A DNA stretch of 64,000 nucleotides, taken from the NCBI GenBank assembly GCA_028023455.1, contig JAQFVV010012434.1, forward strand, positions 3,414,928 to 3,478,927. Reading direction: 5' to 3'. This stretch comes from Epiperipatus broadwayi (lineage: Eukaryota > Onychophora > Udeonychophora > Euonychophora > Peripatidae). Of the stretch, positions 13,860 through 23,912 are shown piece by piece. Every line of letters begins with the position of its first letter. The stretch's first letter is position 1. A program made the position numbers and the translations under genes. The notes beneath the pieces were generated by a model. That model was given only the letters and a program-made list of their open reading frames with translations, was not told the origin of the DNA and searched no databases.

Positions 13860-14180
13860 AAGGTTTGTAATGATGGTATATTATAAGATGTGATATGTTG
13901 GACTATTTCCATCATTTATGAGTGAATGTAAATGTACAGAAAATTTTAAACTTTATTTAAACTTTCCAAATACAAACAACTTGTTAGTAATAACACACAA
14001 ATAGACAACACAGGTTAGTAATTACACAATGTTTCCAGTAGTATTAATCTCCACTCTTCTTCAGGTGTTGCTGGCCTATATGCACAGAGACAATATTCAC
14101 TTAGAAGTTGAACTCACACCTTTAGATTCTTGAATATCGAATTTTAAGGCAAACACTCTACTATTATATTCAGTTTTCTA
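13860..14180 (-). mobile_element. tRNA-derived SINE with PLE/hammerhead-like body
   Basis: Minus strand, 5' to 3': a tRNA-like head with A-box region TAGTAGAGTGTTTGCCTTA and B-box region GTGTGAGTTCAACTTC (14170-14100), then a body with CTGAAGAAGAGTGG and, 22 bases on, GGAAACATTGTGTAA (14064-14020). An AT-rich tail follows with AATAAAGTTTAAAATTTTC (about 13970-13935) and ends near 13870. The same head, body and tail recur at 23.55-23.91 kb, establishing a family. The body motif has the order of a hammerhead core but poor stem pairing here. Confidence 0.6.
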
Positions 14181-16183
14181 ACAATAGTTTATAATTCAGT
14201 GTAATTAAGAAAATTAATTGTTTTGTTGAAATCAATAAAGAACAACATTAATTTCTTTTAACATTGTCTAAAACAATATGTTAGATATGGTGTTTCTTGT
14301 TCTTACATCTTTTCATTTGAAAAAGTTGCATAGATCTGAAAGTTTTTCACAAATGTAAGATGCTAATCCATACTGAATGATTTTCATTGTAAAATTACTG
14401 GCAATGAAGACATATATTATAATTTTCCACATTTAATTGACTTTTTTTTTTATATTGACATAAATTATTTGTATTTCACATTTATTGACTAATAAAGGAC
14501 TTAATCAAAATGCTTGGACAATTTGGTGAGCACTTTAATTAATTTATTTTCAGATGCTGTTTTAATGTTATATATTTGTATCACTTTATTTTCTGTTGGT
14601 TATTTTAAGTTTAATTTGAATTAATTTGTATTTTTAATCTAACTGACCTCATTAAAAATGTTATGACTATTATCTTTATAGTATAGTTTTTGTATATTTT
14701 CTCTGTCTCTGATCAGTTCATTGATATTTATCAATAACACACACAACAATGGAATTTCTTTGTGATTCCAAAATTATCTTGAAAGATTATTTTTGGGTTT
14801 ACAGGTTTGTTTGTTTTTTTAAACGTATTTTAATTCCTAGTCACTGCTTCAATTTCTATTTAGTTTCCTCAATCATTGATTATTTTAATTTTAACTTACC
14901 TTTATTTTTTTGAATTAGCCTTTTATCTTATGACATCCATTTTGATTTTTTTTTTTTATTGAGAGAAGTAAAACCTCATTCAAATTCACTTCCCAGTTAT
15001 TTACTTCACTATAAATTAGATTCAAAATCTCAAAAGAGTTTTTGAATGTTATTTTTAAAAGATATAGTTTTTTCGGGTTATTTTCTGGATGCTAAATAAA
15101 ATGTAATGTGTTTTTAGATTCATTTGAAGTTGACGCATAAATAATTGATAATCTATTCTATTACCTTCTTCTGGCCTTCTTTTCAGTATTAAAACTGATG
15201 TCTTATTAGCAGAATGTAATAAATTTTATTACATGAACTTGAACAGGTAATCAAATAAAAAGTAATTAAATTTACATCTTTTTCCTTTTTATTTTCATCT
15301 GTGTAGTCTTTCTTTTTTATTTTGAATTTTGGTGTTTAGTTATTGATCATTTAAAATACATTTTTGTCTGAAAGTTGTGTAAACTTTTATATGAACTTGA
15401 TTATGAAACTTTATTCATTTGCTTGGATTATTGGGCATAAATCTATATTATAATAATTTTTGTTAGCTGTTCATAAAATCAAATTAATAATCAGTTTTAT
15501 AGGATTAAATCTAATATCATTCATGGCAATTTTTTTCTAATAAAGAAAACAGATCATTTTGTATGTACACAGTATGATTAGTAGGTAATATTTTTATATG
15601 TTAAAATATCGTACCAGCTCATATTATTTTATTAATTTTAAATATGCCAATGTGTATGCCATCCATTTTCAACTTTAACACATTAAGCTTTTTTGCTTTA
15701 CATTTGTACATTACAGGTTCTAATCTTGATCTGCTCTTTACAGTTTCTCATATTTTCTTCATAGAATCAAATGACTATCATCTAGCTGAAGCTTATAGAC
15801 CAGTACTCTATTAGATTATTCCAACCTGAATGACTCATATTCCACAACTGTAGCTTCATTTTATTTGTCCATATCTTAAAAAAGTTTCTTTTATGCATTT
15901 AAAATGATGTTTTGTTTTAGATAGGATATTATTCAAAATAAACAAAATAATTACCGAAATAGCAATGCACAAATAGTAGTAAGGCAATAAGTAGAAAATT
16001 GTAAAGTTTTTAGAATTAATTTACTGAGGAAAATAATTGCTGATAATAAAAAAGGGCAAGAATTGATTTCCTTTTCATTTTCTCTTGTCTGCCAAAAAAA
16101 GATTACTCAGAAGTTGTTAAAAAAGTCACTATTAAACAAGATTTTTACAACATAACAGAACAATCCAATTACAAATTAAAGTA
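14181..16183. other. AT-rich spacer
   Basis: No gene or clear repeat. Plus-strand purine-rich DNA from about 15900 may be the decayed start of the gag-like relic that follows. Confidence 0.55.
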
Positions 16184-16452
16184 ATGATGGAAGTAATGGG
16201 ATCATCAAAGTATTTTAGCACAGATGATTTAGAAAAGTGACTTGCATATTTATACTAGGTGAATTATTTTATGAAAGTTAACCAAATTGGAAATTCTGAA
16301 TTAAAACCGGTGAACTTCACAAATTTATATGGATCAATGACATTTGAACAGGATTAATATGATTCTACATTTCTCTTAGATTTGATTTTTGAACCAGCAG
16401 CAGATCTGCTGACAATATATTTTGTGTGAAACCCTTGGTGATTTTATAAATA
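16184..16452 (+). pseudogene. gag-like relic of an LTR retrotransposon
   Basis: One continuous frame with four to five stops reads STDDLEK.LAYLY.VNYFMK, then QIGNSELKPVNFTNLYGSMT and LLDLIFEPAADL. The order (tryptophan-poor start, helix, Lys-Pro, IG-x-x-T-(Y/F)-E, LLxDLxxP) resembles the capsid region of Gypsy-type Gag. Stops and the loss of conserved tryptophans mark it as old. Nothing recognisable as protease or polymerase follows before PLE 2. A chance resemblance is possible. Confidence 0.35.
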
Positions 16453-17710
16453 TATTATTTTAATCAATGCAATAAAAAACAGATGGGGGCATTTAATTAA
16501 CCTATGAAATAAAGGAAGCATGCTTTATCAGATAAAGTGAAAAGTTTTCTCAATTAGATTTTGAGATATTGTTTATCAGTGGCAATTTAAATCATTAATG
16601 GATTCTAGTATTATTATTTATTTTACAGTAGTTTAGTTATATCTGTCAACATTGGATTAACCTACACTCCTAAAAAGAATAACAATTAGATGTAAACAAT
16701 CAGAATGAATCCCTTAATAGTTTAGTACAAAAGTTAAATGGTAGGTTCAAATACTAAATTTGATAGATTATAGTTCACTGCTATCACATCTGGTGTTCAA
16801 ATTTGATGTAAACTCAAGAGTCAAACCATTCAGATATTTTATTTAATCCCAAAAGTATAGCTGGATATAAAAATGGATCAAAATTCATCAATGAAACATA
16901 TGTAAAACCTCTTGTAGACATGATACAAATTATTTATATCTGAAATGTACTCACATTCAATCCATATATAAATAGAGTTATCATGTAAAGCATATTGGAA
17001 AGGCTTGTTTTGACAAAAGAGTATAACAGATTGACCAAACTAAAAATAAGAATCATGGTTTTTAAATGGAAAAACAAATAAATGTGAAAATATATTGTAT
17101 AAAAGTTCAAGACCTTTGGGCTCAGCATTTAAATCTGAACTGGAATTATTAAAACAGTAAAAAAAATTCAAACTGTATTATAAATAAACAGAAATTTCAA
17201 CAGGAACCAACTGTACATAATCTAATACAACCTAAAGATTATCAAGTGAACTTCATGGCTATTAATCTTATGTAAAAAAACATGTTATAGTTCAAATGAC
17301 CAATCAGCAAAACATAATTTATTAATTAAAAAATGATCCCTGACATCAACCTAAACCAGTCAAGCCAATGCTGATCATAAAGAAAAATATTGAAAACTAA
17401 TATCGTAAGAAGACAGAAAAATATTCTAATTCTAAATCTGATATTAAAGAAACAAGTAATAAATCAACTCGTCAAAAAAATTATTCTAAAACAGAGACAG
17501 TTAATCTTACAAAAATAAAAAAAATCTAGTAATACCCTTTTTTAAGAAAGAAAGACACAAACTAAATCAACAAATAAAACTGTTAAAATCAAGTTCAGTG
17601 AAAAGGAAGATGAATAATTCTAATGAAGGAAAACAAACAAAATTAGCAAACAGGACTATGATTTTACCACCATACATTAACTTATATTTTATAAAAAAAA
17701 AAAAAAATCC
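16453..17710. other. Purine-rich AT DNA, possibly decayed coding
   Basis: The plus strand is rich in A and short open pieces but full of stops (for example Lys/Ser-rich text at about 17400-17520). It could be the remainder of the gag-like relic. No domain is recognisable. Confidence 0.4.
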
Positions 17711-17812
17711 AACAATTTCAATTACAGTTCTGATGAAGAAAGTGGGGAAAATCTACAATTGTTTGTAGCAATGCCTGAAATAAGAAAGATATCATCTAAG
17801 ACTAGTCTGTAA
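17711..17812 (+). pseudogene. Short acidic coding scrap, unknown
   Basis: Thirty-three codons ending in a stop read NNFNYSSDEESGENLQLF and then VAMPEIRKISS. The low-complexity acidic Ser-Asp-Glu patch followed by a hydrophobic segment looks coding-like compared with the surrounding AT DNA, but no family is recognised. It follows an A13 run. It may be the end of the same relic as at 16.2 kb. Confidence 0.25.
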
Positions 17813-18059
17813 AAATTTCTGATCAAATATGTAGTATTTATAGATTATAATTTTAAAAATGTATCAGTCTTTTCTTATATCACTGTAATTATAAATGTCA
17901 GCACTTAAACATTAACTTAAAAAAGCTATTAATGAATGTGTATTTATTAAAGCATAGCATTTTTGAGAGTCCTCATATTCATAGCTTTGATATATACATT
18001 ATTGAGTGCATATTTATATATAGTCTGTAAATATATATTAGTTATATTGCTCATTTCTT

Positions 18060-18460
18060 CTACAAGGGAAAGCAAGATGCCTTCCTATTTATGATATAGG
18101 TATTGTTTCATATGTACCACACTTTAATTTTCTGCTTGGGGTCATTTTTCTTGATGCATGTGATATTAGTAGCTATGAGCTCAAATGTGTGACCCATTAT
18201 GTTTTCAGGCTCAAGGAAAATAGCTTATGCTCAGAGTTATATCTGTGTTGAGAAATCCTTATTAAGAGGCATGCATGTGGTTCACTATAATAGGTATCAT
18301 GGCATACTGCTTGCAGGTTTGTGATTTTATATACAGTGGGTGAGTAATCATTACAGATTCTCTCCTTAGAATTATTTATCAGCCTATTTCTTGTGGGAGG
18401 AATATGACAGCTTACTTGATGTGTTTATGAACAAACTTTATTTAAATTTTTGGTGACAAA
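18060..18460 (-). pseudogene. PLE 2 GIY-YIG domain remnant
   Basis: Minus-strand text includes GHTFELIATNITCIKKNDPK, then QKIKVWYI and INRKASCFPL. This matches the C-terminal half of PLE GIY-YIG domains (His-x-Phe-Glu-Leu, then Lys-Ile-(Lys/Arg), a basic tail). The GIY and YIG tripeptides are not clearly recognisable. The call rests mainly on its position directly after the RT thumb. Confidence 0.5.
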
Positions 18461-18649
18461 TAATATGTATAGAAGCAGTATTCAAGGTTTGTCATCTGTG
18501 GGTAAGTTTGTTCTTATTTTATTGTAAAATTGTTTAACTCTCCATGTGAGATCTGCATATTTTAAGCCTATCCTACTTAATTTTTAAAATATTGCTCAAT
18601 GTTTGATTTTTGAGCAGCTTCATACTTGCATAAATGGTGGATTCTATAA

Positions 18650-19744
18650 AGAAATCATAGTAAAACAGCATATTTGTGAGAAATTGGGAAAGATTTGGGA
18701 TGAGTATAGCTGGAGATTACCTCTCTGGAGCTTGATATCTAAGTTTTTTAATTCCTTTTGCCACTTGATTTTCCAAGATAAAATGGATTTAGTCTTGAGG
18801 TCTCTTTTAATTTTATTGATTAGAGATTGTGGACAGCAAATAAAAACATCATCTATAAATTGTATGTCTGTTAAATTGGGAGTATTTTTAATATAATTAA
18901 GGAGGACTTGTTTTCAATGTTATTAAAAAAATATTTGAGATAAATTTTACTAGCTATCCATCAGTCATGTTATAATATTGTCTGTCAAACAGGGCAACTG
19001 TGTTACTGTTTAGCCAGTTAAGAGAGAATATTATAACATTAATTTGTGTTAGTGAATAATTGAATTTAACAAGGTCTGATTTTAGTATGTTGATAGATTG
19101 TTTTCTGTTAATGGAGCCATATATCTAGTGATAAACTTTTATGTTGCATTCCTAAGTTTATGCTTTTAATTATACTTATGAATTCAAAGGATGACTTGAT
19201 AGTGTAAGCACCATAACTTAATTGATCTGTGAGCCATTGATTAATCATTTTAATGGTGTTGTAGTAATGCATGCATCCAAAGTCTAACATCAGTCACAAC
19301 AGGGTGTTTTGCTTATGCAATTTGACATTGATGAACAATCCTGGCAGTATTGCAGCCAATGGGTAAATTTTATAGTATTTGCCTTTATTAAAAGCTTTTA
19401 TTGCAATGTTTGTGCAATTTGTCACTAATAAATTTGCCTTTGTTCTGCTTTATGTTGCAGTTTGGGAGTAGATTGAATCTCAAATTCTTTATTTGCATGT
19501 TCATCTTCTCCATGGATTTGGCTCTGTTAATTAAGACAAATCTATTTCTTTCATCTTTTTTTAAACATATTATGCTATTGTCAACAAGGAACCACTTGGT
19601 GGCATATATTTCCTCTCTAGCTATCATTGGTGAATATAATAGCTTTGTATTAAATGGATTTGTAATTTGAACAATGGATTTTATTTCTATTTTCATTGAC
19701 TGAGAGACCTGCCTCAACATCGCTTCATTACTGGTTAATTCCAC
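18650..19744 (-). pseudogene. PLE 2 reverse transcriptase and pre-RT block
   Basis: The frame 19744-19388 contains ICLKKDERNRFVLINRAKSM, the counterpart of the conserved EDKAG-LVIM block. The frame 19290-19108 contains MINQWLTDQLSYGAYTIKSS and EFISIIKSINLG, the motif-A region. Near 18870-18830 the minus strand gives DIQFIDDVFICCPQSLI, the catalytic motif C, followed by LSWKIKWQKELKNLDIKL and PNFSQICCFTMISL, like the PLE thumb. Three different frames are used, so at least two frameshifts exist. Open frames on the opposite strand here (18603-18896, 19401-19670) are antisense shadows. Confidence 0.8.
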
Positions 19745-20289
19745 TCACTTCCAATAAATCTCAGTCCATGTTCTAGCACAGCCTTAATGTTCATAGGAGG
19801 AAGTATTTACATAAAGGAAAGTTTTTCATATTTTGCATGACTATATTTATAAAAAAAATTCAAATTCACATATCTTTATTATTGTACCTACTACATTTTT
19901 AACTATTATTATAAGTAATGATTTTATTATTATTTTTATTGATTTATCATACATAAAGTAATATTAAACTGTGTGAAAAGGCAATTTTAACTCACTTTTT
20001 TTTATCAAGAAATTTTACTGTGAGCTCAAATAATTACATTATTGCAATAACGGAGTTATGTTGTTAACAGACACTATAATAAAGGTTACATAACCCAATA
20101 CCAATGGTCTGGGTATAAAAAAATCAACTGTTCAATCACAAATTGTCCATTGCTACAAGGCTCCACGTAGCATTGTAGATGTATGTTGGAGCTAATTTTT
20201 CATCTCTTTCTGATGGCCTGAAGTTTTGCCAGAAGCAATTTCTTACAGTCAACCAAGGTATGGCCTTAAATGATTACACACCTAGTTGA

Positions 20290-20965
20290 CCAATAGGCAA
20301 ACAACAGAAAAGTTATGATTCTTATGGATGGAAAGATCCCATTAAATATGCTAGAAATCAGTCCAGTGAGGAGAGGCATTCTAGGTTTATATATGGATGC
20401 AATAAAGTCTCTGTCTCATTGGAATGATGTACAGTGTCTCAGAATATGTATTATCGTGTCATCATCCTGTTTACATAAAGGGCAGACTGGGTCCAAGCAT
20501 GAGAACCCTCTAAAATAGACCAGCAATGTTGGCAGAGCACTCAGGTTTAACTTAATCAAAAAATCAAAAAATTTCGGTTCGAGATGCCACCGTTTAAACT
20601 TTTTTAATGATTGAATGATTGGGAAGAGTTAGCAGTGATGAGATTGGGGGGATTTCTTCATTAGTTAGGGGGTATGCATCCCAGTACATAATATTTTGTG
20701 AGTTAACCTGAATAGGTAGAGGGATAAATTTTACAATTTTTAACAATAAAGATGACAACCAACTCCTCACAGGAGGAGGAGGGGTGTCTGTAGGGGAAAC
20801 AGATGTAAAGCATAATGCTTCTGAAAAATGGTGAGATAAGTTAAGGATGGTGTTATGTGTACACTGAAAACAAAATGTTAAAACAGAATGCAGAAATAGC
20901 CCATTGAGTTTTTTGTGCTTATGGAGACCTCTCAGGCTGATGGCCATGGTCTTGCCTTTCCACAT
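20290..20965 (-). pseudogene. LINE ORF2 C-terminal region with zinc knuckle
   Basis: The frame 20965-20594 (LWKGK-like start MWKGKTMAISLRGLHKHKKL, then VRSWLSSLLLKIVKF) matches the post-RT connection of I/Jockey-type LINEs. Further on, near 20500-20430, CPLCKQDDDTIIHILRHC gives a CCHC knuckle (Cys-x2-Cys-x8-His-x3-Cys) followed by FQ and a stop, then RDFIASIYKP. This C-terminal knuckle is typical of I, Jockey and R1 group elements. It is in a different frame from the preceding piece. Confidence 0.7.
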
Positions 20966-21250
20966 AAGTCTTATACATAGTGAATTTATCTTTCTAATGA
21001 ATTTTTTGGAAAAAATTAATAATTGGCATGTAATAAGAGATCCTTGAGAACACCAGAATGTTGAGCAGTGAAGTTTTTATGTATAGTGACAAATAAACTT
21101 TGAATAATCAATGGTTTTTTGGATCAAGAGGAGAAGGGAGTCCTGTATGGTTCTCCGCATTGCAAGGGGTGAGTTGTAGATTGGAAAGCCCAGAAATTTT
21201 TGAGGCATGGCAGTGAAAGGAGAGGGGATGGTGTGCCCAGAGGATATCTT

Positions 21251-21730
21251 CTATCCTGAGGATTTATTTAAATGAAAGGAAAGTCCTGACTCAGAAAAAA
21301 AGGCATGCAGGATTTTGGCAAGCTTTGGGATTAGTCTTTGTGATGTGAGAAAAACAGCCAGTTCATACATGTATGCTATGTGGGGGGTTGATCTCTTGAG
21401 AGTGGGTATAAATATCCCAGGGAGGTCTTGTTTAAGTCTAATTAATAGAGGGTTAATGTAGATTATAAATAGAAGGGCACTCAGAGGATAGCCCTGCAGA
21501 ATGGAAATTGTTGGGGTAAAAGATGGTGAGATCTTTCCATTCAGGGAGATGGAAATGTCCCTGTTGTTGAGAAAATTTTCTATAATATTTATTATCCCAG
21601 ATGGGATATCATATTTGTTAAGAAGGTTGATGAGGCAATGTGTTCTGATGGCATCGAAGGTACCAGCAATGTCCAGCTGGATGACTATTGATTTAGATTT
21701 CCTTGTGATTCTGGTGTAATTGACTACCAT
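21251..21730 (-). pseudogene. LINE reverse transcriptase fragment
   Basis: A 159-codon open frame reads SIVIQLDIAGTFDAI (motif A, with LDI.G.FD for the usual LDI..AFD), LLNKYDIPSGIINIIENFLN, then SILQGYPLSALLFIIYINPL (motif B, QG.PLS..LF..YIN). Motif C is altered: HIAYMYELAVFL stands where (Y/F)ADD is expected, so both catalytic aspartates are gone and the polymerase is dead. A plus-strand open frame at 21501-21719 is its shadow. Confidence 0.8.
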
Positions 21731-21780
21731 CTTGAAAAATGCTATTGCATCAGTGGTTGATATTTTTTAGATGTTTTTAC

Positions 21781-22539
21781 TTTTATAATACATAAAAATC
21801 TTTAAATAAGGATATCTAAAATACAATCACTTGCTAAATTGAAATATCTGTCCCAAATATAAAAGTAAACAGATTCAGATATGATTATACAGATATATAT
21901 ATATATAAGATTATAACTAAAAAATCCCAGTTTTCTGCATCATTCTATTTTATATTTCCACAATATCAAAAACTTTTGCACAATTGAAGAGATAATATTG
22001 GAATCACAATTATAATTCATCTAATTAAAAGATGAAAATATGATTGCATAAATCATTATTGATGAAGATGATTGGTAAAGAGGATCATGATATCTAGGCA
22101 TTAGATAAATTTAAGTAAGTCAGTAAAATAAAAAATAGAAAATGAAGACAAAAAACTTTATTTGTGTCAGAAATAAAATAATCATCTTATTCTTACAAGG
22201 CAGCAAAAAGTATTCAGGTTTAGACATTGCTTGCTTTTTCTTTTCAATTGACTTTTATATCTGCAGGGTCATTTAAAAATATGCTAATTGTAGATTTTAG
22301 CAGTAAACAGAAATCAGAAAACAACAATTCAATCTTTATCTAAACATTAAAAATTTAATTTAGATTCAATAATAAAAACTTAAGCAATATATTATCAATT
22401 GTGAAGGAAGATATGATATTTATCTTGCAAGTGGAGTAGTGATTATGCTTGTAAATAATTGACTATCTCATGTTTGTGCTTTGCCAATGTAAAAATACAA
22501 GTTATAGTATACTATCCATTTTGCATGATAAATGATAAT
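21781..22539. other. AT-rich spacer
   Basis: No gene or repeat recognised apart from a short (TA)n at about 21893-21908. Confidence 0.6.
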
Positions 22540-22806
22540 ACATTAAAGATCATCCTTTTCAAGCTATTGTGCATGTGCTTTTTACGAGTGTTAATAATAA
22601 ATGAATACTTTCATTCCCAACACAAGATATAGTATTTATGAAAAAATAAAATGAATCCACTTATTCTTTCCAACCTAAATGCTTATATATGGGCAAATCT
22701 TTCATAAATACTATATCTTGTATTGGGAATGAAAGTATTCATTTATTATTAACACTCGTAAAAAGCACATGCACAATAGCTTGAAAAGGCTGATCTTTAA
22801 TATATT
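22540..22806. repeat. Near-perfect palindrome with ~105-bp arms
   Basis: Arms 22540-22645 and 22699-22806 pair with about three mismatches; shared text includes TTTTCAAGCTATTGTGCATG and TTTTTACGAGTGTTAATAAT. The central loop of about 53 bp is unique AT-rich DNA. No coding content. It is compatible with a small foldback or MITE-like element. The low mismatch count implies a young age or gene conversion between the arms. Confidence 0.8.
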
Positions 22807-23547
22807 ACAATTTATAAAACATAGCACTATAAAAATAATTGTTTATTTACATAGGATAAATGATAATAAATTTTATATAGTTGCTTCATAATTGCTTTAT
22901 CATATTTATTTGACATTAATTTTGATCACAACTTTTTATAATAATGTTACAAAAGCTTCTTTTTTTGTATATCATTAACCTAAATGTTGTAATGGCTTTT
23001 CATTATCTTATTTTTTAATTGTAAATAAACATTATTTAAATGCAAACAAAATCTACCTTAATGTAATTATGATAGTGGATGAAAAAGTTTCATTAAGATT
23101 TTGAGCTTTTCATATCTTTGATTTTTAGCCAAGAAACATTGAAGAAGCCCAATTATAAGTTGCTAACCATATTAGTCTATAAATTATGTTATGCTGCTCT
23201 TTATAAAGTGATATTCTGCTATTTCAGTTCAGTCTTTCCTGACTAATTAACCCATTGGAAGGAGTAGTGGGATCAAGAGCTAAATGTTTCTATATTGATT
23301 TTCAGTTGAAGAAAGTTTAAAAAAAAGGTCAATTAGTAACAGAACACTTGAACCTAGCAAGTTATTATCATGTTCAAATGCTGCATGATCTGTCCTCTTT
23401 CCACCAATTGAACTTAATATAAATAAATAGTATAATCAATAATATTTTTTAAATTATAACAGTTAAAATTATTCAACTTTAATATTTTTAAAATGCTGAT
23501 ATTGTATATTTGCACATATAAAGCAAAAGTTTGTTATATGTAATGTG
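22807..23547. other. AT-rich spacer
   Basis: No gene or repeat recognised. Confidence 0.6.
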
Positions 23548-23912
23548 ATAATGTTGAATGTCTAGAAAATTTTAAACTTTACTTAAAATTTTCAAATATA
23601 AACAACTGTTAGTAAAAACACACAAATAGATAACACAGGTTAGTGAATACACAGCATTTTGAGTAGTATTATTCTTCACTCTTCTATAGGCATTGAACTT
23701 ATGCCTTTAAATTTTTGAATATCACATTTTAATGCCATACTCTAATCAACTCAGTAATGTGTATTTATTAACATGTGTTGTCTATTTGTGTGATATTACT
23801 AACAGTTGTCTGTATTCAAAAAGTTTAAAATTTTCTAGACATTCAACATTTAATAGTAGATGATGGAAATGTTCCAACAAAAGATCACATCTAATATACC
23901 ATCATCACTAAC
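23548..23912. mobile_element. Inverted pair of the 14-kb SINE family
   Basis: The left part, read on the minus strand from about 23765 to 23548, repeats the head, body and tail of the SINE at 14 kb (head with GAGTTGATTAGAGTATGGC and GCATAAGTTCAATG; body with AGAAGAGTGAAGAATAATAC). The right part (about 23770-23912) is a second tail in the opposite sense. The tails form terminal inverted repeats, with GTCTAGAAAATTTTAAACTT at 23560 and its complement near 23830-23850. Sequence beyond (GATGGAAATGTTCCAAC, ATATACCATCATCAC) matches the outer end of the 14-kb copy. A tail-outward inverted dimer. Confidence 0.7.

Larger units (their letters stand above)
18060..19790 (-). mobile_element. Penelope-like element 2, decayed
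   Basis: Minus strand, 19.79 to 18.06 kb, carries in order the PLE pre-RT block, RT fingers and palm, motif C with FIDD, and a GIY-YIG C-terminus. It is split among frames and shorter than PLE 1, having lost most of the N-terminal region. Its protein differs clearly from the other two PLEs in this window (FIDD rather than YVDD; TIKSSFEFISIIKSI rather than TVSSSFEAFDKINN), so it represents a separate PLE lineage. Confidence 0.8.
20040..21780 (-). mobile_element. 5'-truncated non-LTR retrotransposon (I/Jockey-like)
   Basis: Minus strand from 21.78 to about 20.04 kb holds the RT domain, a connection region and a C-terminal zinc knuckle of one LINE ORF2, then a 3' tail. It begins inside the RT domain, so the endonuclease and any ORF1 are missing, the typical 5' truncation of LINE insertions. 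Its G+C is visibly higher than the flanks, suggesting a younger insertion than the surrounding relics. The 3' end near 20040 is uncertain; no poly-A tail or target duplication was resolved. Confidence 0.75.

Noticed and set aside
17726-17756. CTGATGA followed by GAAAGTGGGGAAAATC as a hammerhead core
   Set aside because: No stem II pairing and no GAAAC at a proper distance; the bases encode the acidic SDEESGE text.
18603-18896. 97-codon plus-strand open frame
   Set aside because: Antisense shadow of the PLE 2 reverse transcriptase (FIDD motif lies on the minus strand here).
19401-19670. 89-codon plus-strand open frame
   Set aside because: Antisense shadow of the PLE 2 pre-RT block.
21501-21719. 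72-codon plus-strand open frame
   Set aside because: Antisense shadow of the LINE reverse transcriptase fragment.
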